Shown piece after piece: positions 45,671 to 55,096 of a stretch of 64,000 bases of DNA. The stretch's first letter is position 1; every line of letters begins with the position of its first letter. Made by a program: the position numbers and the translations under genes. The stretch lies in the NCBI GenBank assembly GCA_958295945.1, contig OY282386.1:5270001-5334000 (forward strand), given 5' to 3'. The stretch comes from Candidatus Poribacteria bacterium. GTDB lineage: Bacteria > Poribacteria > WGA-4E > WGA-3G. The notes beneath the pieces were generated by a model, which worked only from the letters and a program-made list of their open reading frames with translations, had not been told where the DNA came from and made no database searches.

Positions 45671-46639
45671 ATGGAAACCGAGTTCTTCGGTGAAACAGAA
45701 GATATTGAAGGTGTTGACACATTAATAGATGGGGTGTATCCTTCGGAAGAAACAGAAGATGTAAATGACTACAAAGGTAGTGATAGAAGTGCTCTAACTA
45801 GTTGGTTACGGAGTGTCGCGGGGCATCGATTATTAACTCGCGAAGAAGAAGTTGAATTAGCAAAACGAATTGAGACAGGAGATACAGCAGCGCGCGACGA
45901 GTTGGTTCAGGCCAATTTGCGTCTCGTCATTTCTATCGCTGTCAGATACCAAGGAAACAAGGTCCCGCTTGAAGATTTGATCCAAGAAGGTAATATCGGA
46001 TTAATTAAAGCTGCAACTAAGTTTGATTATCGGAAAGGCTTTAAGTTCAGTACCTACGCAATCTGGTGGATTAAGCAATCAATTATGCGGACACTTGATA
46101 ACTTCGCACGATCTATTCGTTTACCCGCGTATATCGTCGCGAAAATGAACAAGTTTGATGCAACTTACGCTGCTCTTTGCCAAGAACTTCAGCGAGAACC
46201 GACGCGTTCTGAAATCGCTGAAGCTCTTGACCTAACTGTACAACAAGTAGAAGAAATTCTTACTTTCAATGCTGACACCATTTCAATGGATTTACCACTA
46301 GGTGATGAACGCTCATCCCGAAGTTCTGCTACACTGGGGGATCTGATCGAAGACCCAGCAACAACTTCAGAAGATGGCGCAATTGCACAATTGATCACAC
46401 ATGATTTGGTACAACAGTTCCTCAGCAAACTTTCTGAACGTGAACAGCAAGTTCTTAAAATGCGGTTTGGGCTTGAAGATGGAGAACGGAAAACACTACG
46501 CGAAATCGGAGATGCCCTTGACGTCACACGAGAACGAATTCGACAATTAGAAATCTATGCAATTTCGCAATTAAGCAACCTTTACAACGAAATGGGGGAA
46601 TTCCGAACAGATTATAATGCTGACAAAACAGCAGCTTGA
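45671..46639 (+). CDS. RpoD/SigA-type sigma-70 factor
   Basis: About 322 residues with sigma regions 1.2 (ALTSWLRSVAGHRLLTREEE), 2 (RYQGNKVPLEDLIQEGNIGL, DYRKGFKFSTYAIWWIKQSI), 3 (EREPTRSEIAEALDL-like stretch) and 4 (REQQVLKMRFGLEDG, TLREIGDALDVTRERIRQLE). Region 1.1 is absent or reduced to an acidic leader. It is a primary or primary-like (group 1/2) factor. The ATG at 45671 has AAGGAGAGGAG ahead. It recognises promoters of the -35/-10 kind seen throughout the window. The nfuA gene follows closely. Confidence 0.93.
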   Translation: METEFFGETEDIEGVDTLIDGVYPSEETEDVNDYKGSDRSALTSWLRSVAGHRLLTREEEVELAKRIETGDTAARDELVQANLRLVISIAVRYQGNKVPLEDLIQEGNIGLIKAATKFDYRKGFKFSTYAIWWIKQSIMRTLDNFARSIRLPAYIVAKMNKFDATYAALCQELQREPTRSEIAEALDLTVQQVEEILTFNADTISMDLPLGDERSSRSSATLGDLIEDPATTSEDGAIAQLITHDLVQQFLSKLSEREQQVLKMRFGLEDGERKTLREIGDALDVTRERIRQLEIYAISQLSNLYNEMGEFRTDYNADKTAA

Positions 46640-46662
46640 TTTTGGATACCCAAAGGAAACTT

Positions 46663-47277
46663 ATGAAGAATCTATTTAAAAAACTTGCAGGATCTGAATC
46701 CTCTTTATTAAAGGTGACAAAAACCGCGCAAGACAAGATTCAAGACGTAATTGATGCTGAAGATGTGGAGGTGGAAGGACTGCGAATCAGTATTGAAGGT
46801 CGCAGTGCTTCCGATTTCCAATATAGTCTCGGTTTGGCAACGGATACCGAAGAAGACGACATTGTCATTGAAATGGATTCTTTTAAAGTATTGGTTGATG
46901 CCAAAAGTGCACCAGACCTTAAAGGCGCAGTTATTGACTATGTTGAAGACCTCAATTCCAGCGGCTTTAAGATAGAAAACCCAAACAAACCGACATGGGA
47001 TAATCCCAAGGCACAAAAAATTCAAGAACTCATTGATGAAAGAATTAACCCGGCAGTTGCAGCTCACGGTGGACAAATTGAATTGCTGAACGTTGAAGAT
47101 GATGCAATTTATATTCACATGGGGGGTGGATGCCAAGGATGCGGCATGGCGAATGCAACGCTCAAACATGGTATTGAAGCCATGATTCAGGAAGTATTCC
47201 CTGAGATCAAACAGGTCATTGATACTACCGACCATGCATCAGGAACTAATCCTTATTATGCTGCTGCGGAAGGATAG
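46663..47277 (+). CDS. nfuA: NfuA-type Fe-S cluster carrier
   Basis: A 204-residue protein with an N-terminal A-type-like domain (TKTAQDKIQDVIDAEDVEVE, lacking the usual cysteines) and a C-terminal NifU-like domain with the cluster-binding CxxC (GGGCQGCGMA, C157 and C160). This order is that of NfuA, which delivers 4Fe-4S clusters to target proteins. The ATG at 46663 has AAAGGAA ahead; it starts 23 bases after the sigma factor gene and is likely co-transcribed with it. Confidence 0.88.
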   Translation: MKNLFKKLAGSESSLLKVTKTAQDKIQDVIDAEDVEVEGLRISIEGRSASDFQYSLGLATDTEEDDIVIEMDSFKVLVDAKSAPDLKGAVIDYVEDLNSSGFKIENPNKPTWDNPKAQKIQELIDERINPAVAAHGGQIELLNVEDDAIYIHMGGGCQGCGMANATLKHGIEAMIQEVFPEIKQVIDTTDHASGTNPYYAAAEG

Positions 47278-47325
47278 GGTGTCTCTGGCTTCAGTATACA
47301 TATCATTGTCAATGGAGATGAGACG

Positions 47326-47835
47326 ATGGCAACTGAAAAAGTTCTACAGATGTCCCAGCATATTGCTGAATTAGAAGAATCCATCTACCAGATTCAAGTC
47401 GCAATAGTTGAAAAAACTGCGATGAAATCAAGGTTGGAAGAATACAATACGACGTTTCAAGAGGAAAAAATAAAGAAAAGAACTGAATGTGAAACCAAGT
47501 TTCAAAACTCCATCAATCAAATTCAAGACGTAATAGATGCAAAAAAATCGGAACAAGAACTGCTCCAGAGTCAAATGCATGATACAACTTCAATTAAGAA
47601 AAAGGCATGGTTAAAAGAATGTATTACTAACCTGCAAGGGATTATCACAAATTTTGAGGAAGGACTAAAAGGCAGACAAAACAATTTATCCGAGATTGAA
47701 ACCGTTTTCTCTCAACTTGAACAAGATTTTGTAAATAAGCAGAAGAGTATTGCAGACTTAGAAAATAGCATTGGTAATCTTGAGACAGAATTAGGAGTCA
47801 AGCAAAATGCGCTTTCAGAACTCAAGCGTATGTAA
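47326..47835 (+). CDS. Coiled-coil protein of unknown function
   Basis: A 169-residue, almost wholly helical protein made of two or three long coiled coils (AELEESIYQIQVAIVEKTA, QSINQIQDVIDAKKSEQEL-like, LENSIGNLETELGVKQNAL). No membrane segment, no known domain. GGAGATGAG precedes the ATG. It follows nfuA by 48 bases and ends before a hairpin terminator, so it is likely the last gene of the sigma-nfuA transcript. Confidence 0.75.
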   Translation: MATEKVLQMSQHIAELEESIYQIQVAIVEKTAMKSRLEEYNTTFQEEKIKKRTECETKFQNSINQIQDVIDAKKSEQELLQSQMHDTTSIKKKAWLKECITNLQGIITNFEEGLKGRQNNLSEIETVFSQLEQDFVNKQKSIADLENSIGNLETELGVKQNALSELKRM

Positions 47836-47914
47836 ACTTGGCGTATAAACACACTTATGAAATATAGCAGAAAGTAGATTACATAATGTTAGATTTCAAT
47901 TGTTGATTGTAGGA

Positions 47915-47952
47915 TAGTTGGTTGGAGCATTCATGCTTCAGCCAACTATTTT
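47915..47952 (+). terminator. Hairpin terminator between convergent genes
   Basis: TAGTTGGTTGGAGCAT pairs with ATGCTTCAGCCAACTA (14 of 16 bases; 47915-47948) and is followed by TTTTA on the plus strand. It also overlaps the stop codon of the minus-strand gene at 47946, so it may serve both directions. Confidence 0.6.
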
Positions 47953-48932
47953 ATGTACGCGCCTGTGTTATTCGCTGTTGTGACAAAGCAAGTACCACCA
48001 CTCGGTAACTCTCTCAAGAATACTTCTGTTTTCTGTTTCAATCCTTCAATATCCTCACTCACAGCACAAATAGCCGGTCCCCAACTGCTAACACCTACTC
48101 CCAACGCTCCGTTGGTTTGTAAAAATTCAAGTGTTCGCTGCAATTCAACACCTTGTGCATCAATTTCCACCTTTTTCCAACCGAATGTTTGAATCTCGTT
48201 CAAGGCTCTCCCGAAACTCTGCATATCATCTTCAAGGAGTGCAGGCAATACTTGAAACAGCAATAAATGTGACAATTTCGGTGCTATAGATGAAGGTTGT
48301 GGACACAGTGTCCGGAATAGGTCTAATTCCTGTTCCCCGTAAATCCGATCACAATTTGGCATGACAATGAGGAGTTGCCATTCAGGAAATGTATGCCGGA
48401 ATAAAATCGGGGGAGGAGGAATATTATCTGCAGCGGCGGATGGTAGAAAGGAGGGTTTCTGTTCAGGATATCGATGTCCACCATCTACTATAAATCCACC
48501 TGTTTCGAACGCAGCAACGCCGATACCAGATGTACCTCCACGACCCACAGCATTAGCTAATTCTAGGACATCTAAATTCAGATTGTAAAGGGTGTTCACG
48601 GCAGAAGCGATGCCGAGAGAGAGTTGCGTTCCTGAACCGAAGCCACTATGTGTTGGAATTTCAGAGGTCAATTTCAACTTGATACCTGGAAACTGATAGG
48701 ACTTTTGTAGTCGGGTAAGTATTTCACTTGCACGTTCTGTGTATGCCTTAGAATCAACCTGGATTTCTGTTGATGACTCAGCAACAATTTGAAAATTCGG
48801 TTCATTGATGGCTAACCCGAATCCTCCATCAATCCGTCCGAGTCTGCCGTTCAAGTCTATCAATGAGAAATGAAGTCGGGAAGGAGTGGTTATTCTGACC
48901 TCTTTGATTGCAGTGTTAGTCTCGCCTTTCAT
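47946..48932 (-). CDS. Beta-RFAP-synthase-like GHMP kinase family protein
   Basis: About 328 residues of the GHMP kinase superfamily, closest in style to beta-ribofuranosylaminobenzene 5'-phosphate synthase, the first enzyme of the methanopterin branch. Seen: [17 protein letters not shown], the glycine-rich GHMP motif [35 protein letters not shown], and a C-terminal [20 protein letters not shown]. The frame begins further upstream; ATG 48932 is chosen as it gives a normal N-terminus and a 17-base overlap with the ABC ATPase gene. A role in tetrahydromethanopterin-type C1 metabolism is inference; no other such gene is in the window. Confidence 0.75.
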   Translation of the reverse strand: MKGETNTAIKEVRITTPSRLHFSLIDLNGRLGRIDGGFGLAINEPNFQIVAESSTEIQVDSKAYTERASEILTRLQKSYQFPGIKLKLTSEIPTHSGFGSGTQLSLGIASAVNTLYNLNLDVLELANAVGRGGTSGIGVAAFETGGFIVDGGHRYPEQKPSFLPSAAADNIPPPPILFRHTFPEWQLLIVMPNCDRIYGEQELDLFRTLCPQPSSIAPKLSHLLLFQVLPALLEDDMQSFGRALNEIQTFGWKKVEIDAQGVELQRTLEFLQTNGALGVGVSSWGPAICAVSEDIEGLKQKTEVFLRELPSGGTCFVTTANNTGAYIK

Positions 48933-49596
48933 CTTGCTCAATGAGTCCATCCCGTATGTGGAGGACACGTCGTGCATGTTCTGCCACCTCTGGTTCATGT
49001 GTAACCATGATGATCGTATTACCATCTTCATTTAGGCGGTCAAAAATTGCCAGAATTTCAGCACCAGAACGTGTATCCAAATTTCCTGTCGGTTCATCAG
49101 CAAAAATCATTGATGGTTTATTTACAAGCGCACGCGCAATTGCAACACGTTGCACCTGTCCCCCTGAAAGTTCAGTAGATTTGTGGTCAACACGATCCGC
49201 TAATCCTACTGCCTCTAATGACTCAAACGCTCTACGTTTGCGTTCTTTTCTCCCCAAACCTGAATAGATAAGCGGCAATTCAACGTTGTGAAGTGCGCTC
49301 GTTCGTGGGAGAAGATTGAATGATTGAAATACAAAGCCGATCTTCTTATTCCGTATATCAGCCAATCTGTTATCAGAAAGCTTCCCGACCTCTTCACCTT
49401 CAAGGAAATATTCACCTGCTGTCGGGGTTGCCAAGCATCCCAAGATATCCATCATAGTAGATTTACCAGAACCTGAAGGTCCCATAATCGCAATAAATTC
49501 ACCGGACTCTACAGTGAAGGTTACACCGCGTAATGCATGTACCTGCACATCCCCCATCTCATAAACTTTTGTTATGTCTGTGACATCAATTAACAT
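48916..49596 (-). CDS. ABC transporter ATPase, LolD/MacB type
   Basis: A 226-residue ATP-binding subunit. Walker [11 protein letters not shown]-loop [15 protein letters not shown], signature [15 protein letters not shown], Walker [15 protein letters not shown] and the H-loop VTHEPE are present, in the arrangement of the LolD/MacB/FtsE group that works with FtsX-type permeases. It comes after a HlyD/MacA-like adaptor and a TolC-like gene, suggesting an export system, but no permease gene follows; a GHMP kinase gene overlaps its end instead. Confidence 0.93.
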   Translation of the reverse strand: MLIDVTDITKVYEMGDVQVHALRGVTFTVESGEFIAIMGPSGSGKSTMMDILGCLATPTAGEYFLEGEEVGKLSDNRLADIRNKKIGFVFQSFNLLPRTSALHNVELPLIYSGLGRKERKRRAFESLEAVGLADRVDHKSTELSGGQVQRVAIARALVNKPSMIFADEPTGNLDTRSGAEILAIFDRLNEDGNTIIMVTHEPEVAEHARRVLHIRDGLIEQDERRD

Positions 49597-49678
49597 TTTG
49601 CGTTATTCCTCTCCTTTTACCGATATGTCAAGTTATAGTGTCAGAACTTGGCATATAATAATTGCAAATCCACTGAAA

Positions 49679-51634
49679 CTATTTATCTTTATTTTTTTCG
49701 TCCTTTGTCAATTCCATCATAGAAGGCACAAAAACACGATCACCTTCTTTTAGTCCGTGGACGACTTCAAAATGTGTCTTGTTACGTCTGCCAACTTTAA
49801 TATGCGTTTTTACACCTTTTTCACCGTTCTTCTTTGATGGTTCCCCTGTGTCAAGTTTGACAAAATGCTGACGTTCACTCCTGATTTCTGCTTCAATATT
49901 TGACAGTCGGTTGTTTTCTGAGATTACGATGGCAATTTCTGTAGGGCCCGGGCGCATACCTTTAGGCGGTTCATCAAACAAGATTTCAAGATTGCCGCGA
50001 GTTTCCGATGGTGAGATCTTGCTAACCTGTACATCAAACTGATTACCAATTAGATTTTGAACTTTCAACCGCTGCCCTTGTTGGAACTGTCCAAGCACAT
50101 CTGGATTAAGTGTGGCTCTTACCGTAAATACCTCTGGACTTAAAACTGCTGCTATCGGTATTTGAAGGATATCCGATTTTTCAAAGACTATGATATCTAC
50201 ATCAGCAGACATACCCGGCAATAGTTGGTATTCTTCATCTGATATATCTACTTCAATTTCTATCTGAAAGGTAATTACACCTCCACCACCTTGCGGACGA
50301 TGGGTAGAACTAGGAGATATTTCACTCACTCTTCCATTAAATACCTTATTCCGATAACTATCAACACGGATTTCTACACGTTGATCCTCATCTATCTTGC
50401 CGATTTCCACCTGATTAATTTGGGTTATAACTATCATCTTTGTTAGGTCGGCAATACGCATGATAGCTTCACCTCGTGAGAATGCTGAACGACCAGAGGT
50501 GATAATCTCACCCTCTTCCACAGATATGCGAGTAATTGTCCCAGACATAGGTGCTTTAACCGTTGTCCAAGCGTACCTTTCCTGCTGAGATTTTAACCGA
50601 CTATCAGCTTGAAGAAGGTTAGCTGCCGCGCTGACTTTGGAATGTTTTGTCAAATCCTTTTCTTCTTCTGTTGTCTCTTCAATTTGTTTTAGCCGAGTCT
50701 GCGCGTTTTCTAAATCCGCTCTTAATTGCTTTTCCTGTGCGTTCTGCGATTCTATAACTGTTTGCACGTTCTTCTTATTCAACGCAAGAGTTGACTCTCT
50801 ACTCTGAATCGCCTCCTGCATCGCATTTATATTTTCTTCTCGAGATTTAATTGTCTCCTTTTGAGACTCTACCTCTTTCTGGGCAGTCTCGTATTGCGAT
50901 GTATTCAATACGAGTTGTTTTTGTGATTGCTCTAATGCCTGCTTTGATATTAATTCCTGTTTGTATAATTCTTCATTGCGTTTGTGTTCCGATTGAGTTG
51001 TTTCAAGTGTAATTTTTGCAGATTGTACATTTACATTGGCGCGATCAAGCGTTAGTTTAGCCTGTGTTAAAGAGATTTCATCCTGCTTCAGCGAGATTTT
51101 ATCTCGGTTCAGCAGATTTTGTGTTGTAGCAACAAGTGTCTCTGCTTCAGTGATACGTTGTTGTTTGTTTGCAGCAAAGGAAACCAGAGATGCCTGAGAT
51201 TTGGCAACAGCATTTCGCGCCTGAAGAAGATCACTTGTTTCGCGTTTTTCGGCTATCTGTATACGGAGTTCCGATTGATCTAATTCAGCTTTTCGCGCAT
51301 CCCGGTAGGCTTTCGCCTGATTCATATCCTCTATAATCTGTTCATCGTCAATTTTTAAAAGTGGATCGCCTTCTTGAACAAGGTCCGACTCTTCCACGAA
51401 AATATTAAGGATTTCGCCCTCTACATTCGAACGGACATCTACCTCAACGAGGGAACGCAGTCTGCCGGACTCTTGAACTTTTACGAGGAATTCGCCACGG
51501 CGGACAACCTCCCGCTTGGCTTCTTCATCATTATTGCTATTCCCAAATTTAATTTGAGTCGCACCTATCACGCCAATCACAATCACTACAATCGCGATTG
51601 AACCGATTACAAACCACTTTCTGCCTATCTTCAT
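49679..51634 (-). CDS. HlyD/MacA-like periplasmic adaptor
   Basis: A 651-residue membrane-fusion adaptor with an N-terminal membrane segment (FVIGSIAIVVIVIGVIGAT), a lipoyl/barrel-sandwich start (VDVRSNVEGEILNIFVEESD), a very long coiled-coil hairpin (about 90-330; many Gln/Lys/Glu repeats such as TLETTQSEHKRNEELY), the second half-lipoyl (YAWTTVKAPMSGTITRISVE) and beta-barrel domains (QIEIEVDISDEEYQLLPGMS). It bridges the inner-membrane transporter to the TolC-like channel. It starts two bases after the TolC-like gene's stop. The hairpin is longer than in most MacA (about 370 residues total). Confidence 0.9.
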   Translation of the reverse strand: MKIGRKWFVIGSIAIVVIVIGVIGATQIKFGNSNNDEEAKREVVRRGEFLVKVQESGRLRSLVEVDVRSNVEGEILNIFVEESDLVQEGDPLLKIDDEQIIEDMNQAKAYRDARKAELDQSELRIQIAEKRETSDLLQARNAVAKSQASLVSFAANKQQRITEAETLVATTQNLLNRDKISLKQDEISLTQAKLTLDRANVNVQSAKITLETTQSEHKRNEELYKQELISKQALEQSQKQLVLNTSQYETAQKEVESQKETIKSREENINAMQEAIQSRESTLALNKKNVQTVIESQNAQEKQLRADLENAQTRLKQIEETTEEEKDLTKHSKVSAAANLLQADSRLKSQQERYAWTTVKAPMSGTITRISVEEGEIITSGRSAFSRGEAIMRIADLTKMIVITQINQVEIGKIDEDQRVEIRVDSYRNKVFNGRVSEISPSSTHRPQGGGGVITFQIEIEVDISDEEYQLLPGMSADVDIIVFEKSDILQIPIAAVLSPEVFTVRATLNPDVLGQFQQGQRLKVQNLIGNQFDVQVSKISPSETRGNLEILFDEPPKGMRPGPTEIAIVISENNRLSNIEAEIRSERQHFVKLDTGEPSKKNGEKGVKTHIKVGRRNKTHFEVVHGLKEGDRVFVPSMMELTKDEKNKDK

Positions 51635-51636
51635 GA

Positions 51637-52971
51637 TTACTGCAAGACTCCCATTGCATCCTGTAAACGTGCCAATGCAATTTTGTAATCGTAAAACGCA
51701 TTAACTTGATTAGTCAATGACTGTGCATAACTTGTTTGTGCATCTAGCACTTCAAGCAGAATAGCCTTACCCACTCTATACCGTCCTTGAATGACATCTA
51801 AACTCAGTTGTGCGTTTACTACCTGTGTGTTAGAGATTTCTACAACGGTTTCACTGCGTTTCAGATTTAGATAACTCTGTCGAACATCAAGGGCTACTGA
51901 CCGCTCCAAATCGCTCGCATTTTCACGTGCCTGTTCTAACTGCATACTCCGTTCCTTAACAACATTGCCTAACACACCACCATCATAAAGTGTAAAGTTT
52001 AAAGATGCACCGACACTCCAACTCCGAAAATCTGAGAAATTTACCCGTTCACGAAGATAAGCATCAAGGTCTACATTATAGTTCGCATTTGCACTCAACC
52101 GAGGCCAACGCTGTAATTTAGATAGTGTTAAACTCCATTCCTGCTGTTTAAGTGTTGCTTCAGTTTCCTTAAATTCCGGACGATTATCAAATGCTGTTTG
52201 TATCGCTTCTTCAACAGAAATCTGAATCTTTTCGATCGTTCCTCTATCCAAATAGAGTTGAAAGGATTCGTCAACTGATACAGTAATAAGCAATCCTGGG
52301 TCTAATCCCATCAGTCTTGGCAAAGTTGCTTGTGAGATTTGTAGGGCATTTTGATTGTTTACCAATGACAATTCGTTACTTGCTTGACGAACTCTCGCAG
52401 TCGCAACATCAGCCGGAATAAGCACACCTGCTTCTTTCAGAGCAATTGTTTGTTCGGTGTCCTCCATTGAACGTGCTAACACATCTTCGCTCACCTTAAC
52501 AAGTTCAGTATCTTTAAGCACATTATAATATGCTTGTGTAATTTGCAGAATTACACTTTGTTTTACCCCTTCATTCCTGTTAGTTGTTGCTTTTAATCCT
52601 TCTTTCGCTTGTGCAAAACCCACTTCACGTTGGCCATTATCCCAGAGTGTATAACGTCCTGTCAACCCTAAACCGTAGTTCTCAGGTTCAAAACCGAAGT
52701 CAAGACGATCATTAAAGTTGTAGCTTCCAGATGAACTGATAATTGGAAAATAATCTGCACGAGCATTTTTTAGACGGAGTTCCTGAATAGCAAGACTCAG
52801 TCGGGCATTTCGCATACTAGTTGACTTTTCCAATCCTAACTGAATGCACTGTTCAAGGGTTAGTGGTTGAGAAAGGTCAATTTCCTGCGGTTCTTGTGCA
52901 TCAACACTTAGTAAGGCCGCACAGTGAATTATAACAAAAATTAGTAGTAAACTGATATTCCATCGAAGCAT
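51637..52971 (-). CDS. TolC-family outer-membrane channel
   Basis: A 444-residue TolC-like protein: signal peptide (LLLIFVIIHCAALLSVDA), then two outer-membrane-efflux domains with the family pattern (QPLTLEQCIQLGLEKSTSMR and the internal counterpart SVEEAIQTAFDNRPEFKETE), helical repeats, and YNVLKDTELV, YLNLKRSETVVEI and FYDYKIALARLQDAMG at the domain ends. The ATG at 52971 is chosen because AAGGAG sits six bases ahead; the earlier ATG directly abuts it. It is the first gene of an exporter set with an adaptor and ABC ATPase. Confidence 0.92.
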   Translation of the reverse strand: MLRWNISLLLIFVIIHCAALLSVDAQEPQEIDLSQPLTLEQCIQLGLEKSTSMRNARLSLAIQELRLKNARADYFPIISSSGSYNFNDRLDFGFEPENYGLGLTGRYTLWDNGQREVGFAQAKEGLKATTNRNEGVKQSVILQITQAYYNVLKDTELVKVSEDVLARSMEDTEQTIALKEAGVLIPADVATARVRQASNELSLVNNQNALQISQATLPRLMGLDPGLLITVSVDESFQLYLDRGTIEKIQISVEEAIQTAFDNRPEFKETEATLKQQEWSLTLSKLQRWPRLSANANYNVDLDAYLRERVNFSDFRSWSVGASLNFTLYDGGVLGNVVKERSMQLEQARENASDLERSVALDVRQSYLNLKRSETVVEISNTQVVNAQLSLDVIQGRYRVGKAILLEVLDAQTSYAQSLTNQVNAFYDYKIALARLQDAMGVLQ

Positions 52972-53695
52972 TAGCATCTCCTTAAAACAACATAAACTAT
53001 TCCTGATGAAGATTGGTATTATAGGTATTTAGTTTTACATATGTTTTGACTTTGATCATTTTCAAAAGTTCAGAACAAATTTCAGAGTAATATTATAGTA
53101 TAGTGTATAACGATTTTGACGCAACTCACCCCATTAAAGTTTAGTAATTATTGAGAGGTAAAGATAGGATTAAATAGATAATGTGAGTTTGATAATAGGT
53201 ATATGGACATCATTTTGCCCCAAAGATTACGCTCAAAGATCCGATTGAAGGAAATCATGTAGAGTGCTACTCCGGGAGTGACTAATGAAGATTAATGTAT
53301 TAATTCGGTAATTCTCATTTGCTCTAAACCCCGTAGGGTGGAATCATGGCGAATACCATACACGTATTCGTCAAAGGCATTCATACCGTTGATTTCTTGA
53401 TTTAGTGATTTCCTAACCACACCCATCAAATTCTCCTAACAGGTCATATATTAGTAAAGTTTAGAATTAAGAAGACATTTCAATGCACTTGCAAGCACCA
53501 CAAGTCCCGTAGGGGCGAGGTTTCCTCGCCCTCTGAGACGTGTCCTATTAATTGTCCATTCCACTATAATTCAATAATTTACCATTGTTCGTATATTCGT
53601 AGCACATGCTGCCAGCTTGTGCATGCAAAACTATGCCAAAAAGTCAGAAAAAGAATTAAAAGAATACAAATTTCGCTAAAATTGTAAAAAAATAC
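52972..53695. other. Repeat-bearing intergenic region
   Basis: No gene. It contains a GGGCGAGGTTTCCTCGCCC hairpin (53513-53531), GTAGCACATGCTGCCAGCTTG-type palindromes (about 53600-53627), and ATACCGTTGATTTCTTGATTT (about 53380-53404), which also occurs at about 18116-18136. Confidence 0.6.
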
Positions 53696-53724
53696 TTGAC
53701 TCACGTTATTTATTCTGTTATAAT
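53696..53724 (+). promoter_or_regulatory. Consensus sigma-70 promoter of element copy 3
   Basis: TTGACT, a 17-base spacer and TATAAT, with an A/T-rich run upstream. It is followed by TCACATA as in copies 1 and 2. A MITE-like insertion begins about 17 bases downstream. Confidence 0.7.
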
Positions 53725-53740
53725 ACATATCACATACAAA

Positions 53741-53893
53741 TTATAGTGGACTTTGAAATTATTGGGGCACTTTAATAAATCTATTTTGAACAGAACGGAC
53801 AACAGAAGTTGTAGCACAAACTTTTAGTTTGTGTCACAAGAGCGCAAACTAAAAGTTGACGCTACAAAAGTGCCCCATTAATTATATGTTTTA
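53741..53893. mobile_element. MITE-like insertion with TATAGT ends
   Basis: Left end TATAGTGGACTTTGAAAT, right end complement TATAGTAAAACATATAAT, then a shared inner GGGGCACTTT/AAAGTGCCCC. Internal palindromes CACAAACTTTTAGTTTGTG and GCAAACTAAAAGTTGACGC lie in the middle. The TA-rich ends are in the style of IS630/Tc1-type non-autonomous elements. It separates the promoter of copy 3 from its frame. Confidence 0.6.
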
Positions 53894-53916
53894 CTATAAT
53901 TTCAATGCAGTAAATT

Positions 53917-54360
53917 ATGAAAACAAGACCTCTTATGCAAAGAACAATGATTAACCTACAAGCAATCTCTTCATTACATAGAAACACATTACACAAAAGT
54001 GAGAATGCACAGACATTCAATATTAAACGCATTCACATAAACGCCAAACCCTTAGGCATCACACCACTTTTGACATTTAGAAACATTCTATCTGCATTCG
54101 TCCAATGCTGGACAAGTATGATGCTCAGTCCACCAATCTCACACAACAAAAGACGAATAGTGAAAGTGTACAAATTAAAAATTTTTTGTTTTTTTATAAA
54201 TCCTTTACCAACCCTGATAGCGACTGCTCTAAAAGCACTAAAAAAAACTGTACAGATGTACGAAATAATGTCCAATTTCTGTACAGTTTTGAGAAGCGAA
54301 AATTCCATAAAATTAGAAGGAAATCACAGAGAATATATTGTCAGATGAAACACAGAATTC
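53917..54360 (+). pseudogene. Decayed copy 3 of the unknown element
   Basis: Starts ATGAAAACAAGACC as in copy 2 (ATGAAAACAAAACA) and shares CTACAAGCAATC and CATTCGTCCAATGCTGGACA. The two frames drift apart: at the last shared block copy 3 is in a different frame, and the copy-2-like residues (MLDK...NPDSD) continue in the third frame. The TTGTACG sites are reduced to inverted CTGTACAG pieces around 54245-54290. The ribosome-binding site has been displaced by the MITE. It is probably not functional. Confidence 0.5.
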
Positions 54361-54454
54361 ATGAACACTTCAACTGCTGTCAATCAAACCGCACAATAAA
54401 ATCTTAAGATGAAGATTTACTATCAGATTGACATCAGATCATATATATATATAG

Positions 54455-54590
54455 TGAATTATAAATATAAGTTGACACTTTCGACCCACGGTAGGCGAGG
54501 TTTCCTAACCTCGCCGTTCGACCCACGGTAGGCGAGGTTTCCTAACCTCGCCGATGCAGAGTGTTCAAGTCCTTTCAAAATCTACTATAT
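54455..54590. mobile_element. MITE-like element with internal tandem hairpins
   Basis: Left end TATAGTGAATTATAAAT, right end complement TATAGTAGATTTTGAAAG (imperfect). The interior is two copies of a 35-bp unit (54482 and 54519, period 37), each holding the hairpin GGCGAGGTT-TCC-TAACCTCGCC. Part of the left end also appears at 59771 beside the transposase remnant. Confidence 0.6.
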
Positions 54591-54651
54591 TATTGAATTT
54601 ATACGTTCAATCTGTTAAAATACCCAAAATTTCTTATGAGGAAACATATTG

Positions 54652-55059
54652 ATGGAATGTATCTTTTGTGCAATCGTTGAAGGGAAAATCCCATCTGCCA
54701 AAGTATACGAAGACGAGTATGTCTTCGCATTTATGGATATTGCCCCGGCAAACCCTGGACATCTACTAATTATACCGAAACAACATTACCGAAATATCTT
54801 TGACATGCCTGCAGAAGTCGGCAGTAAAATAATGGAAACCGCAGTCCCACTTGCTGCAGCTATGCGTAAAGCGTTAAATCCAGACGGTCTCAACTTATTC
54901 CAATCAAATGAAGCAGCAGGATTCCAAACAGTTTTTCATTTCCATCTGCATCTAATCCCAAGATGGGAAGGTGATCCATTACGACTGCCTTGGATACCAA
55001 GTGATGGGGACATAAAAGAAATTAACAGTATTGCCACGAAAATTCAAAAGGAACTATAA
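54652..55059 (+). CDS. HIT family (HinT-like) nucleotide hydrolase
   Basis: A 135-residue histidine-triad protein. The active site HxHxHxx is read as FHFHLHLIPRWEGD, and ECIFCAIVEGKIPSAKVYED and GHLLIIPKQHYRN are standard for the HinT branch, which hydrolyses nucleoside phosphoramidates. The Cys pair in ECIFC is of the kind that binds zinc in some members. The ATG at 54652 follows GAGGAAAC; an in-frame TTG one codon upstream is less likely. Confidence 0.93.
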   Translation: MECIFCAIVEGKIPSAKVYEDEYVFAFMDIAPANPGHLLIIPKQHYRNIFDMPAEVGSKIMETAVPLAAAMRKALNPDGLNLFQSNEAAGFQTVFHFHLHLIPRWEGDPLRLPWIPSDGDIKEINSIATKIQKEL

Positions 55060-55096
55060 GGCTTCAGCTAACATTCAAAATTAGAAAGAGATATTT

